This document shows, one piece after another, positions 28,203 to 36,825 of a DNA stretch of 55,156 nt (its first letter is position 1; every line of letters begins with the position of its first letter). This DNA comes from VFKI01 sp033762075 (GTDB lineage: Bacteria; Pseudomonadota; Gammaproteobacteria; DSM-16500). The notes beneath the pieces were generated by a model, which saw only the letters and a program-made list of their open reading frames with translations, was not told the DNA's origin and ran no database searches. The DNA lies in assembly GCA_033762075.1 (NCBI GenBank), contig JANRLY010000022.1, positions 1-55,156 of the forward strand, given 5' to 3'. The position numbers were made by a program, and so were the translations under genes.

Positions 28203-28235
28203 TTTAAGCAATCTCCAGGATTTTTCTGATACACA

Positions 28236-28583
28236 TCAAAGGTCTAAAAAATCTTTTAAGGCGGCTTTGGTATCTTCTATGAGACCTTCCGGCAACAATC
28301 CTAATTCTTGACGAAATAAATCGTTGTCCCAAGCCAATATCTGGTCTATTAAAAGATCACTTGCTTGTTTCAATCCCGCAGTTCCCTTAGGAATTCTAAC
28401 TCTCAACGGAAAAACATCAGCGTTGATAATTTTTGTTGTTAAAGGCAATACCACTGTACTTTTTAGACCACCCTCTGAAAACTCTTGAGGTTGAATCACT
28501 AAACAGGGTCTTTGTTTCCCCGGCTTTGTCCCTACTCGAGGCTCCAAATCAACTGTATAGATATGCCATCTTTTTGGAATCAT
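28236..28583 (-). CDS. MazF/PemK-family toxin
   Basis: This 115-residue protein begins with the family motif PKRWHIYTVDLEPRVGTKPG then KQRPCLVIQP, continues TVVLPLTTKI and ends with the helix GLIEDTKAALKDFLDL. MazF/PemK toxins are ribosome-independent mRNA interferases. The start overlaps the antitoxin stop by ATGA. It lies between the SDR and FAH-family genes of the fucose pathway on the same strand, 24-33 bases before the next gene. Confidence 0.88.
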   Translation of the reverse strand: MIPKRWHIYTVDLEPRVGTKPGKQRPCLVIQPQEFSEGGLKSTVVLPLTTKIINADVFPLRVRIPKGTAGLKQASDLLIDQILAWDNDLFRQELGLLPEGLIEDTKAALKDFLDL

Positions 28584-28816
28584 TCTGATTTTATCCTTGA
28601 ATGACGTTGAAATGCTTTGTTAGTTTCAGCGCTACTTTTTGCCACGAGCTTCGCCGCATGCTTCCAACGCTTGATACGCTTAACACGCTCTGCTTCTTTT
28701 TCCAGTAAAATAAGGCCTGCTCGAATAACGCTAATCTTTGTATGCATCTTAAGATCTTTTTTGAGATGCTCAATTCTTTCGTTGTCTTTTTCCTGGATCA
28801 TTAAAGGGATGCCCAT
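28580..28816 (-). CDS. Antitoxin partner of the MazF/PemK toxin
   Basis: This 78-residue basic protein carries a ribbon-helix-helix-like core (MHTKISVIRAGLILLEKEAE) and a Lys/Ser-rich C-terminal tail, which is typical of the toxin-neutralising part. ATG 28816 is preceded by GGAGG at five bases and is preferred over an in-frame TTG at 28831. It probably binds the AT palindrome just upstream and represses its own operon. The DNA-binding assignment is from pattern only. Confidence 0.78.
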   Translation of the reverse strand: MGIPLMIQEKDNERIEHLKKDLKMHTKISVIRAGLILLEKEAERVKRIKRWKHAAKLVAKSSAETNKAFQRHSRIKSE

Positions 28817-28830
28817 GGCAACCTCCGCCA

Positions 28831-28877
28831 AATATATATACCTATATATATTATAAAATATATATGCATTATTTCAA
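28831..28877 (-). promoter_or_regulatory. Toxin-antitoxin promoter and operator
   Basis: On the minus strand a near-consensus promoter is visible: -35 TTGAAA (28877-28872), 16-nt spacer and -10 TATAAT (28855-28850). Overlapping the -10 and running to the SD is a perfect 10-bp inverted repeat, AATATATATA-CC-TATATATATT (28831-28852). The position fits autorepression by the antitoxin complex. Confidence 0.7.
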
Positions 28878-28880
28878 GCT

Positions 28881-29618
28881 TCAATTCGTCCAACCGCCAT
28901 CAATGATATGAATTGCGCCCGTTGTAAAAGCAGATTCCTCAGAAGCAAGATATACAGCGAGCGCTGCAATTTCATTCGGCGCACCCATGCGTCCCATCGG
29001 TTGACGCGCAATAAAAGCAGCACGCGCTTTTTCAGCATCGCCAGTGGCTGCCATGCGATCATGCAATGAAGGTGTCTCGACCGTTCCAGGACAAATGGCA
29101 TTACAACGCACACCTTGACCGACAAAATCTGCAGCGACTGCTTTTGTCAAACCAATAACAGCAGCTTTAGTTGCACCATAAATAAAACGATTTGGAACAC
29201 CGCGCACGCTCGATGCGACTGATGCCATATTAATAATACTGCCACCGGTCGTTAACATCTTTGGTAATGCAGATTGAATCATCCGATACATGCTTTTTAC
29301 ATTCAGATCAAATGCAAAATCCCAATCTTTTTCAGCACATTCTAAAATGCTACCATGATGCACGAAACCCGCGCAGTTAAATAAAATATCAATCGAGTCA
29401 ATGGAACGCATTAAATCTGTAATTTGATTTTGTTGAGTGACATCTAACGTTTGTACGATGACAGCAGGATATTTTTCTTGTAGTTTTTGTAAGCCTGCAA
29501 GATGAATATCTGTTGCAATCACTTTTGCACCTTCTTCTGCAAATTGACATGCGGTCGCAAAACCTATCCCCTGACCTGCCGCTGTGATCAGCGCTGTTTT
29601 ATTGTGTAATCGATTCAT
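28881..29618 (-). CDS. SDR dehydrogenase, likely 2-keto-3-deoxy-L-fuconate dehydrogenase
   Basis: This is a 245-residue classical short-chain dehydrogenase: NAD-binding TAAGQGIGFA, then NCAGFVHHG, the catalytic Ser region INMASVASS, Tyr-x-x-x-Lys in IYGATKAA and CPGTVETPS. ATG 29618 overlaps the lactonase stop by 4 nt (ATGA); the upstream open frame is shadow. Family members in L-fucose operons oxidise 2-keto-3-deoxy-L-fuconate to the 2,4-diketo acid, and the neighbours here support that role. Specificity is inferred from context. Confidence 0.88.
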   Translation of the reverse strand: MNRLHNKTALITAAGQGIGFATACQFAEEGAKVIATDIHLAGLQKLQEKYPAVIVQTLDVTQQNQITDLMRSIDSIDILFNCAGFVHHGSILECAEKDWDFAFDLNVKSMYRMIQSALPKMLTTGGSIINMASVASSVRGVPNRFIYGATKAAVIGLTKAVAADFVGQGVRCNAICPGTVETPSLHDRMAATGDAEKARAAFIARQPMGRMGAPNEIAALAVYLASEESAFTTGAIHIIDGGWTN

Positions 29619-30508
29619 GAAACCCTCATTACTGCCTTTGTCACTGGATCCCGCGGACAAGTCACGGGACGACGAGATGAATAATACTTCATTGCATTTT
29701 GATAAAAAATTTTGTGTTGTGTTGACTCAGGAAATTCACTGAGAATATTTGAAACAACTTCAAGCCATTGTTGATAATTCCCAGCCAAATTCATCACTGG
29801 CCAATCACTACCAAACATCAAACGATCTTCCCCAAAAACATCTACCGCATGCAAAACATAAGGATAAATATCCTCAGGTTGCCAAGCGCTATGATTCGCT
29901 TCTGTGATTAGACCAGAGAGCTTACACACAACATTGGGTTGCAATGCTAACTGAGAAAAATCAGCTTGCCAACTTTTAAATTGACGGCCTGCAATATCTG
30001 GCTTTCCTAAATGATCTAAAATGAAAGTGACAGCCGGACATCTTTTGACTAATTCAGTCACAGCAATTAACTGCGGTGCTTTAATACAAACATCAAATGA
30101 AAAATCATACTCAGATAACATCTGTACACCGATAATAAAATCATTTTGCAAGCAGAAATCATTTTGTTCACTTTGCAATAAACGACGCACACCTTTGACC
30201 AGAGGGTTAGATTTTAATTGATCTAAATGAAACTTTATTTGCCCGCCCTTCTCCAGCGCAGCTTGCGCAACAATTCCTTGAATTATCGGATATGTTTTTG
30301 CAAACGCAGAAATAATGCTCACCTCCTCTAACACTTGCTCAGGCGCGCACTCTGCCTGCACAAAAATTAATTCATCAGCGGTTGAAACTTGTAAAAAATC
30401 TGTTGGTAAAAAAGATCGATTCAAGTCAGAAACGTTTTGTAACCAGTTGTAATTCAATTTATCGATATCCCAGAAATGGACATGGGAATCACAGATGAAT
30501 TTTTTCAT
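29615..30508 (-). CDS. Amidohydrolase-2 family lactonase, likely L-fucono-1,5-lactonase
   Basis: This 297-residue TIM-barrel amidohydrolase has DSHVHFWDIDKLNYNWL at the N-terminus, FILDHLGKPDI, VCKLSGL and the catalytic LMFGSDWPVMNL. These are the landmarks of L-fucono-/L-rhamnono-lactonases, which hydrolyse the lactone made by sugar dehydrogenase. ATG 30508 forms an ATGA overlap with the stop of the upstream Fic gene, and its own stop overlaps the SDR start. The C-terminal ~20 residues (SSRRPVTCPRDPV) look like an added tail. The fuconolactone assignment rests on the gene set. Confidence 0.87.
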   Translation of the reverse strand: MKKFICDSHVHFWDIDKLNYNWLQNVSDLNRSFLPTDFLQVSTADELIFVQAECAPEQVLEEVSIISAFAKTYPIIQGIVAQAALEKGGQIKFHLDQLKSNPLVKGVRRLLQSEQNDFCLQNDFIIGVQMLSEYDFSFDVCIKAPQLIAVTELVKRCPAVTFILDHLGKPDIAGRQFKSWQADFSQLALQPNVVCKLSGLITEANHSAWQPEDIYPYVLHAVDVFGEDRLMFGSDWPVMNLAGNYQQWLEVVSNILSEFPESTQHKIFYQNAMKYYSSRRPVTCPRDPVTKAVMRVS

Positions 30509-31881
30509 GACCAATGCGCTCTCCATATCTCATACTCTGAAAGCCGTAAATGATAGCGCGCAATGTTACCTTCATGCAGCGACCGAAGCTCAGTCTCGAT
30601 AATTTCCAGCAACTTTGGCACAACCTGCTGCGGTGCCGCCAGGCTAATTTGTTTGCGAATAAATGCCACTGCCGCAGATTTATTCATCTGTTCTCGCACA
30701 ACACTTGCAACAATATGTTTTATTAATTCCCGATAACGCAAATAGAGTGGATCAGGCTCACTCAATTCTTGTCGCACCACGCCAAAACGCTGACATGAGC
30801 GTTCATACGCCCAGACAAATACATCACGGAGTAATTCGATTTTATTCAATTCATAAATGCCCAACAGCCCATCGACATAAGCCCGCTCTGGCACATCGAT
30901 AAATGACAAGGGGCATAAGTTATCGCGGATAAGAGGTAAATTAGCTGCCAAACGTGACACACGCTTATTCACATCTTCAAATGGTTGCAAATACGGCAAA
31001 TGTACCAAGGCAAAAAATGCTTGCTCAAATGGATCACGAATGACATTAGCTGTATCGAGTATTTGTTGAAAACATTCCTCAAGCAATTGCGGCACACTTA
31101 ACGGGCGATAAACAGTGCCATGGATACCGACTGCAATTTGACGCAAGCGACCACTAGCAGACACATCTAACATCAAGCCTGCCGATAGCAAGCCATGCAA
31201 ATTAAGTATCGTATAACGATTAAAAGCTACCTCATTCGCACTTTCTACCAGAAATTCTATCGCTGCCTTATGATTTAATATCATTATGGCTTCTTGCACG
31301 CTTTTACCTGATGCGGTCTCACCAAACTCCAACAAACGTTCGGTTTCAAGTAATGAGTAAGTATTTCCCTCGAGGCGTGAAGAGTTCCACGACAAGTCAA
31401 TTAGCAATCGATTAAATATCTGCCGCGCCCATGTACCTGCCGGACGATCCTCTCCCAAAACGTGACCGATCTTGGCTAGATGCTGTTTCACATGAGCAGG
31501 TAAATAAGCTGTTTCATTGGGTCGATAAGCATCCAAAAATGCCCGGTTGTAGCCCGCCGGCTGGCGCGCTTGCAGCGGCTGCTGAATTTGCTGCTGAATC
31601 GCGAGTCCTGACGCACCGAGCGGTATGATACCTTCTGCCGGTAGCTGAGCAGGGGAATGAAGCTCTGCCATTGAGGGCACGCCATAGCGACTAGCACGTC
31701 CGCGCCCCAGCCTGACAAGACGGCCCGATTGAACTAGCTTTGACAGACGATATTGCAGAGTACGATGCGGCATTGCCTGCGGCAAGGTTGCCATGATTTC
31801 ATTTAATGTTGCCCCGTCAGCAAAACGCTTCACTACTTCAATCAAGGCGGTATCGAATGCAAGTGAAATCTTTATTGGCAT
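30505..31881 (-). CDS. HTH-Fic family protein with variant Fic motif
   Basis: This 458-residue protein has an N-terminal winged-helix DNA-binding region (residues ~1-70; HRTLQYRLSKLVQSGRLVRL). An inhibitory helix motif SxxxE(G) lies at about 167-171 (SSRLEG). The Fic core has QPFEDVNKR at 299-307 in place of the classic HPFxxGNGR: the catalytic His is Gln and one Gly is Val. Fic enzymes transfer AMP to protein hydroxyls; loss of the His suggests weak or altered activity, or use as a sensor/regulator. AGGAG precedes the ATG. The stop overlaps the lactonase start (ATGA), so it is coupled to the fucose genes. It may regulate the operon through the palindromes upstream. Confidence 0.85.
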   Translation of the reverse strand: MPIKISLAFDTALIEVVKRFADGATLNEIMATLPQAMPHRTLQYRLSKLVQSGRLVRLGRGRASRYGVPSMAELHSPAQLPAEGIIPLGASGLAIQQQIQQPLQARQPAGYNRAFLDAYRPNETAYLPAHVKQHLAKIGHVLGEDRPAGTWARQIFNRLLIDLSWNSSRLEGNTYSLLETERLLEFGETASGKSVQEAIMILNHKAAIEFLVESANEVAFNRYTILNLHGLLSAGLMLDVSASGRLRQIAVGIHGTVYRPLSVPQLLEECFQQILDTANVIRDPFEQAFFALVHLPYLQPFEDVNKRVSRLAANLPLIRDNLCPLSFIDVPERAYVDGLLGIYELNKIELLRDVFVWAYERSCQRFGVVRQELSEPDPLYLRYRELIKHIVASVVREQMNKSAAVAFIRKQISLAAPQQVVPKLLEIIETELRSLHEGNIARYHLRLSEYEIWRAHWS

Positions 31882-31895
31882 GTGCCGCTCCTTCT

Positions 31896-31934
31896 TTTTC
31901 GCGCAATAAAAAACTGTTTTTTATTGCGCGAAAA
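31896..31934. promoter_or_regulatory. 18-bp palindrome upstream of HTH-Fic, probable operator
   Basis: A perfect inverted repeat has 18-bp arms (TTTTCGCGCAATAAAAAA and its complement) around a CTG centre. The core CGCGCAAT/ATTGCGCG recurs: a half copy at about 31940 (TCGCGCAA) and a full ATTGCGCGAAAAA at about 31983, the latter overlapping the end of the aldo/keto reductase gene. No U-tract follows in the minus direction, so an operator is more likely than a terminator. Confidence 0.6.
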
Positions 31935-31981
31935 TATTATCGCGCAACTTAAGGCTGCGCGCAAGCTCTACTCAGCCATTT

Positions 31982-32923
31982 TTATTGCGCGAAAAATGCC
32001 TTAATCGGTTGTTTAATGTACCTCGCGGCTTGCTCAATTTCCTCTGAAGATTTTGCACCTGCAACAACAGAAACCACACTAGGATGTTGCAAAGGAAACT
32101 GCAATGCTGCATGCGGCAAATCAACAGCATGCGCAGAACATAATATTTTCAATTGATTCACACGTTTTTTGATATCGCTAGAAGGTTCAGCATACTCAAA
32201 ATGTCTGCCGCCCGCTAAAATTCCAGAGTTGTAAGGCCCCGCAATAATCAGAGAAATATTTTTAGCAACACACTGATCAAAAAAATGTTGCGGTGTACTG
32301 CGATCCAACAAAGTATAACGCCCTGCAAGCATCACGCAATTTAATTCAACGTGCGGAAAAATTTCTACACAAATCTCCCATTCATTCACACCCAAGCCGA
32401 TAGCGCGAACACATTGTTGATCCCGTAATTCTGCTAAAGCACGATAACCACTGTCGAGAAATTCCAGTAAATGAAAATCGTGTTGATCTTTATGCGTTAA
32501 TTGTCCCAAATCATGTATCAATAAAATATCAATATAAGTTGTCTGCAGACGCTGAACACTTTCTTCAAAAGAACGCATAATGCCATCATAAGAATAATCA
32601 AACACTTCATAAAAAGGCAATGCATTTTCAAAGATGCTTTTTTCTGTGCTCACACCTGGTCGTAATAATCGTCCCACTTTCGTTGAGAGAACATAATCGT
32701 GACGTGGAAATTGTTTTAATACTTTACCCAAACGACGTTCGCTCAAACCACAGCCATAGTGTGGCGCCGTATCAAAATATCGTATACCGGATGCCCACGC
32801 CGCAAGAATTGTTTCAGCAGCTACGTCATCTGATATGGCTTGATATAAATTACCGAGTGCAGCACCGCCAAGTCCTAATGCTGTGAGAAAAAAATCTGCG
32901 CTGACTAAATGATTTTTTTTCAT
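31982..32923 (-). CDS. Aldo/keto reductase, likely L-fucose 1-dehydrogenase
   Basis: This 313-residue AKR protein has GLGGAALGNLYQ, the catalytic Asp/Tyr region YFDTAPHYGCGLSERRLG, Lys in VLSTKVGRLL and His in ILLIHDLG. It belongs to the D-threo-aldose 1-dehydrogenase group that oxidises L-fucose to L-fucono-lactone with NAD(P). ATG 32923 overlaps the fuconate dehydratase stop by ATGA. Placement beside the dehydratase and upstream of the lactonase fits the first oxidation step. Specificity is inferred. Confidence 0.88.
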   Translation of the reverse strand: MKKNHLVSADFFLTALGLGGAALGNLYQAISDDVAAETILAAWASGIRYFDTAPHYGCGLSERRLGKVLKQFPRHDYVLSTKVGRLLRPGVSTEKSIFENALPFYEVFDYSYDGIMRSFEESVQRLQTTYIDILLIHDLGQLTHKDQHDFHLLEFLDSGYRALAELRDQQCVRAIGLGVNEWEICVEIFPHVELNCVMLAGRYTLLDRSTPQHFFDQCVAKNISLIIAGPYNSGILAGGRHFEYAEPSSDIKKRVNQLKILCSAHAVDLPHAALQFPLQHPSVVSVVAGAKSSEEIEQAARYIKQPIKAFFAQ

Positions 32924-34242
32924 TGCCAGATTTTGCCTGCTGGATACTCATAATCGCGCAAGGTTTCTGGTTTAATTTCGATACTATAACCAGGCTGCAA
33001 AGGTACTTGATAATGCGCATCGTGAACAATCGCAGGCGAAACAAAATGTTCATGCAAATGATTGACATATTCGAGGACGCGATTTTCCAAAGAACCAGAA
33101 ATGGCAATGTAATCGATCATCGATAAATGTTGTGCATATTCGCACAATCCTACACCGCCTGCGTGTGGACACACAGGAACCCCAAATTTTGCGGCCATTA
33201 AAAGGACAATGATATTTTCATTCACTCCACCCAAACGACAACTGTCAATCTGACAAACATCGATTGCTTTGGCTTGTAATAATTGCTTAAACATAATGCG
33301 ATTTTGACAATGTTCGCCTGTTGCCACACGAATGGGTTTGATACTTTGTCGAATAGTAGCATGCCCTAAAATATCATCTGGACTAGTAGGCTCTTCGATC
33401 CACCATGGATTAAAAGGTTTCAAATCTTTTATCCAATCAATCGCTTCACTCACTTCCCATTTTTGATTGGCATCCACCATAATCGTAATATCGTTGCCGA
33501 GTGCCTCGCGCGCAATTGCAAGACGTTTAATATCTTGCTTACGATCAGCACCGACTTTAAATTTTAAATGTTTCCAACCTGCATCCACTGCGTCGTGACA
33601 TAATTTGCGTAGTTTATCGTCGGGATATCCTAACCATCCTGCAGAAGTTGTATAAGCGGGATATCCTTTCGCTAATAAATTTGTAATGCGTTCTGCACGT
33701 CCAGGAATTTGTGCGCGCAAAATATTTAATGCATCGTCTGGTGTTAAAACATCCGTTACATAGCTAAAATCCAAACAGTGCACTAATTCTTCCGGCGACA
33801 TATCAACGATCAAACGCCATAAGGGTTTTTTCATTTGGCGCGCCCAGAGATCCCAGACTGCATTCACAACAGCAGCCACAGCAAGATGGATCACGCCTTT
33901 ATCAGGTCCCAGCCAACGCAATTGACTATCGCCCGTTAACGTACTCCAAAATTTCCCCATATCTCTCGTGATGTCAGAAAATTTTTTGTTGATGAGTTGA
34001 TGTTTTAACAATTGAATCGCTGCAACACATAAATCATTACCACGTCCAATTGTGAACGTTAAACCGTATCCTGTTAATTGCGGGTCATTTGTTTTTAATG
34101 TGATATAAGCTGCAGAATAATCGGGTGCAACATTCATCGCATCAGAACCATCAAGTGTTCGTGATGTCGGAAAACGAATATCACGAACTTCTAAATCCGT
34201 GATAATTAATGATGTTGTATTATTTTTGTTAGCTAAAGACAT
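32920..34242 (-). CDS. L-fuconate dehydratase
   Basis: This 440-residue enolase-superfamily enzyme dehydrates L-fuconate to 2-keto-3-deoxy-L-fuconate. Key segments: NVAPDYSAAYITLKT, LRWLGPDKGVIHLAVAAVVN, catalytic KFKVGAD, metal ligands in MVDANQKW, WWIEEPTSPDD and ATGEHCQNR, and the catalytic His in CPHAGGVGLCE. It matches bacterial FucD and human ENOSF1 closely over its whole length. ATG 34242 is chosen because AAGGAG lies eight bases upstream; a GTG at 34251 overlaps the previous stop. It anchors the identification of the fucose pathway. Confidence 0.95.
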   Translation of the reverse strand: MSLANKNNTTSLIITDLEVRDIRFPTSRTLDGSDAMNVAPDYSAAYITLKTNDPQLTGYGLTFTIGRGNDLCVAAIQLLKHQLINKKFSDITRDMGKFWSTLTGDSQLRWLGPDKGVIHLAVAAVVNAVWDLWARQMKKPLWRLIVDMSPEELVHCLDFSYVTDVLTPDDALNILRAQIPGRAERITNLLAKGYPAYTTSAGWLGYPDDKLRKLCHDAVDAGWKHLKFKVGADRKQDIKRLAIAREALGNDITIMVDANQKWEVSEAIDWIKDLKPFNPWWIEEPTSPDDILGHATIRQSIKPIRVATGEHCQNRIMFKQLLQAKAIDVCQIDSCRLGGVNENIIVLLMAAKFGVPVCPHAGGVGLCEYAQHLSMIDYIAISGSLENRVLEYVNHLHEHFVSPAIVHDAHYQVPLQPGYSIEIKPETLRDYEYPAGKIWQ

Positions 34243-34247
34243 GATTT

Positions 34248-35378
34248 TCACTCCTTAAAATAAATTTCGTTTTTTGTTTCAAACCTATCCGGCTTCTGTA
34301 GAGTCATATTTTGTGAGGTTAGTTGTTCTAAACGAGCATGTTTCTCTTTCGCTGAAGCAATAGCAAATCGTAGCTTTTCTTCCAATATTGCTTGCTTAGG
34401 TAGTTCTGTTAAATATTGCGCAACATGAATACCACTTTTATCAAGCTCTAATAATTCAATATGCTCTTCATTTTTGTTAGCACATAAAATAAGGCCAAGC
34501 GGTTTATTTTCACCAGGACGTTTTTCATATTTATCTAGCCATTTCAAATATAACTCTATCTGTCCTTTATGTGCGGCTGTAAATCGACCGAGCTTGAGCT
34601 CAACAGCGACTAACCGGGACAAACCACGATGATAGGTTAATAAATCAATATAATAATCTTCATTGTCTATAGTGATCCGCTTTTGACGGCCAATAAAACA
34701 AAAATCTGTACCAATTTCTTGCAAGAATTGGCATAGTTCATCAAGAATTGCATTTTCAAGTGTTTTCTCACTGTAATTAGTGGGTAAGTTGAGAAAATCG
34801 AGCACATACGGATCTCTAAACACTAAGCTTTGAGAAAATTGATTTTTAGACTGTAAATTTTTTAACTCTTCTTCAATTAACTTTCCTGGCTTTTTAGATA
34901 TCCCTGTACGTTCATACAATCGACTATCTATTTTTTTCCGTAACTCTCGAACACTCCAATGTTCAAGCCGACACATTTCGGTATAAAACTGGCACTGAAG
35001 AAGGTCATCAAATGCTATTAATTCAACAAAATGAGACCATGACAATAGTGGTGACAGTGTCGCCACTATCTCTTTTTCAGGGAATTGCTTAGCAAAACGT
35101 ACCATACGAAATAAAGAACGTTCATTAAATCCTCGACCGTAGTGCTTATATAACTGTGCCGCAAGCTGTTTAATAACTTTTTCCCCATATTCACCTCGTT
35201 TATCGCTGAGTATCTCAGTATTAACTCTGGATCCAATTTGCCAATACAGCATAACCAAAGAAGCATTGACTTTTTGAGCAACGCGATTTTTTGCAGTTTC
35301 TATAAGTAGGCTAATTTCATTAAAAAGCTTGTTTGAGACCACAAACGTATTGTTAGATGAGCAGTTAGGTAGAGGCAT
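34248..35378 (-). CDS. DUF1016 / YhcG-family PDDEXK nuclease
   Basis: This 376-residue protein has the DUF1016 N-terminal domain (MLYWQIGSRVN, YGEKVIKQLAAQL, RGFNERSLFRMVRFA) and a C-terminal PDDEXK-like nuclease domain (FCFIGRQKRI, DYYIDLLTYHRGL, VAVELKLGRFTAAHKGQI) with the Asp and Glu-x-Lys residues intact. YhcG-type proteins are often found with defence or restriction loci and are mobile. Here it sits alone between the sugar porter and the fuconate dehydratase, ending five bases before the latter's ATG. The nuclease fold is clear; its role here is not. Confidence 0.88.
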   Translation of the reverse strand: MPLPNCSSNNTFVVSNKLFNEISLLIETAKNRVAQKVNASLVMLYWQIGSRVNTEILSDKRGEYGEKVIKQLAAQLYKHYGRGFNERSLFRMVRFAKQFPEKEIVATLSPLLSWSHFVELIAFDDLLQCQFYTEMCRLEHWSVRELRKKIDSRLYERTGISKKPGKLIEEELKNLQSKNQFSQSLVFRDPYVLDFLNLPTNYSEKTLENAILDELCQFLQEIGTDFCFIGRQKRITIDNEDYYIDLLTYHRGLSRLVAVELKLGRFTAAHKGQIELYLKWLDKYEKRPGENKPLGLILCANKNEEHIELLELDKSGIHVAQYLTELPKQAILEEKLRFAIASAKEKHARLEQLTSQNMTLQKPDRFETKNEIYFKE

Positions 35379-35417
35379 AGTTCTTATTCCTTGAAATCAA
35401 TTTCACTTCTTGTTTTA

Positions 35418-36800
35418 TTACCTTATTGGTTTCGAGTTTGACGCGTATTGATTAGACAAATGCATTTGCTGTTCGATGGACTCTAAACTCATCCCTTTTG
35501 TTTCTGGGACAAACAACCAAAATAAAATATAACCCATTGCAGAGACAAAAAAGAAAAGTAAAAATAAATTGGCTGGGCCAAGCGACAATAAACCGATAGG
35601 AACACAAGCTGCAACGAGCACATTGGCACCCCAGTTACTCGCAACTGAAATGCCCATTCCCAATTCGCGCATACGAATAGGAAATATTTCAGCGGGAATT
35701 AAAAAACACGCAGGGCCAATGCCTGCTCCGTGAAATAGCATAAAAATGAGTGTGCCAATAAAAACTGTCCAGCCTAATTGCGCAGGCTGTCGAATGAATA
35801 AAAATGCACACGCGATCAGCAATAAACTAGTGAGAATACCTTTCATAGCAAATAACAATAAACGACGACGCCCAACACGATCAACGAAAAATAAAGAAGC
35901 CGTTGTTGAAATCACCAACATCAATCCCATCAACATCGTCATCGCCGTTGATTGCTGAGGTGTTGAGAATCCACTCTGTTGAAATATCATGGGCGCATAA
36001 TAATTCAACATATTAATGCCCACTGTTTGCGTAAAAAAACTGACTAAAATACCCACCCACAAACATTTTAAAAAAATGGGTGACGTGATCCATTTCAAAC
36101 TACGTTGCTGTGAATCTCGCATAACAAGCCTATTGATTGAATCAATAGTGCGTTTTGCTGCGGTGTCGTTAGTTAAGCATTTTAAAATGAGAAAGGCTTC
36201 TTGTTGTTTTCCTTTCATGACTAACCAACGCGGACTTTCGGGCAAGAGAGCGACGCATGCCAAAAGTAAAACTGCAGGGAAAAGGCCAACACCCATCATC
36301 AAGCGCCAAGCGCCGTGTAAAGAAAAAAGATGGCCAATCATGAATGAAAGGAAAATACCACTCTGAATCATTAGAACAAAAATATTGACTAAACTACCGC
36401 GATGTTTTTCATCCGATAATTCTGCTGTGTAAACAGGTGAAATACACGATCCCATCCCGATCGCTATACCTAATAATAATCGCCCAAACATTAAAATAAT
36501 GACTGTGCTAGAAAATACTGAAATGAGTGTGCCCACAATAAATAATAAGGCAACCATCCATAAAGATTTTTTGCGACCAAAATGTTGATTGATTTTACTG
36601 CTGAGCATAGACGCCAACAATGCACCGAACGGCACGAGACTGACGACCAAACCTGCTTGCTGAGCACTCAAATGAAAATCTTTTTGGATGAAAAGCATGG
36701 CGCTTGCCATCACGCCAACATCGTAACCAAATAAAATGCCAGATAAAGCAGAAGCAGTTGCTATGAAAATAGGTGTGATTTTTTTATTGTAAAATTGCAT
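35418..36800 (-). CDS. MFS sugar porter, probable fucose uptake
   Basis: This is a 460-residue, twelve-helix major facilitator of the sugar-porter family: GILFGYDVGVMASAM, the RXGRR-type loop NQHFGRKKSLW, PVYTAELSDEKHRG, LPESPRWLVMKGK, FVDRVGRRRLLL and the terminal VPETKGMSLESIEQQ. Sugar/proton symport is the usual mode. It is the first pathway gene after thyA, with only 25 bases between them, so fucose genes may depend on read-through from lgt-thyA. The substrate is inferred from the gene set; xylose, galactose or arabinose porters look alike. Confidence 0.88.
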   Translation of the reverse strand: MQFYNKKITPIFIATASALSGILFGYDVGVMASAMLFIQKDFHLSAQQAGLVVSLVPFGALLASMLSSKINQHFGRKKSLWMVALLFIVGTLISVFSSTVIILMFGRLLLGIAIGMGSCISPVYTAELSDEKHRGSLVNIFVLMIQSGIFLSFMIGHLFSLHGAWRLMMGVGLFPAVLLLACVALLPESPRWLVMKGKQQEAFLILKCLTNDTAAKRTIDSINRLVMRDSQQRSLKWITSPIFLKCLWVGILVSFFTQTVGINMLNYYAPMIFQQSGFSTPQQSTAMTMLMGLMLVISTTASLFFVDRVGRRRLLLFAMKGILTSLLLIACAFLFIRQPAQLGWTVFIGTLIFMLFHGAGIGPACFLIPAEIFPIRMRELGMGISVASNWGANVLVAACVPIGLLSLGPANLFLLFFFVSAMGYILFWLFVPETKGMSLESIEQQMHLSNQYASNSKPIR

Positions 36801-36825
36801 GAAGTCCCTTTCGAATTTTCCTTAA

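Noticed and set aside
31896..31934. Intrinsic terminator after the aldo/keto reductase
   Set aside because: The hairpin is not followed by a U-tract in the direction of transcription and its core motif is repeated nearby, so an operator fits better.
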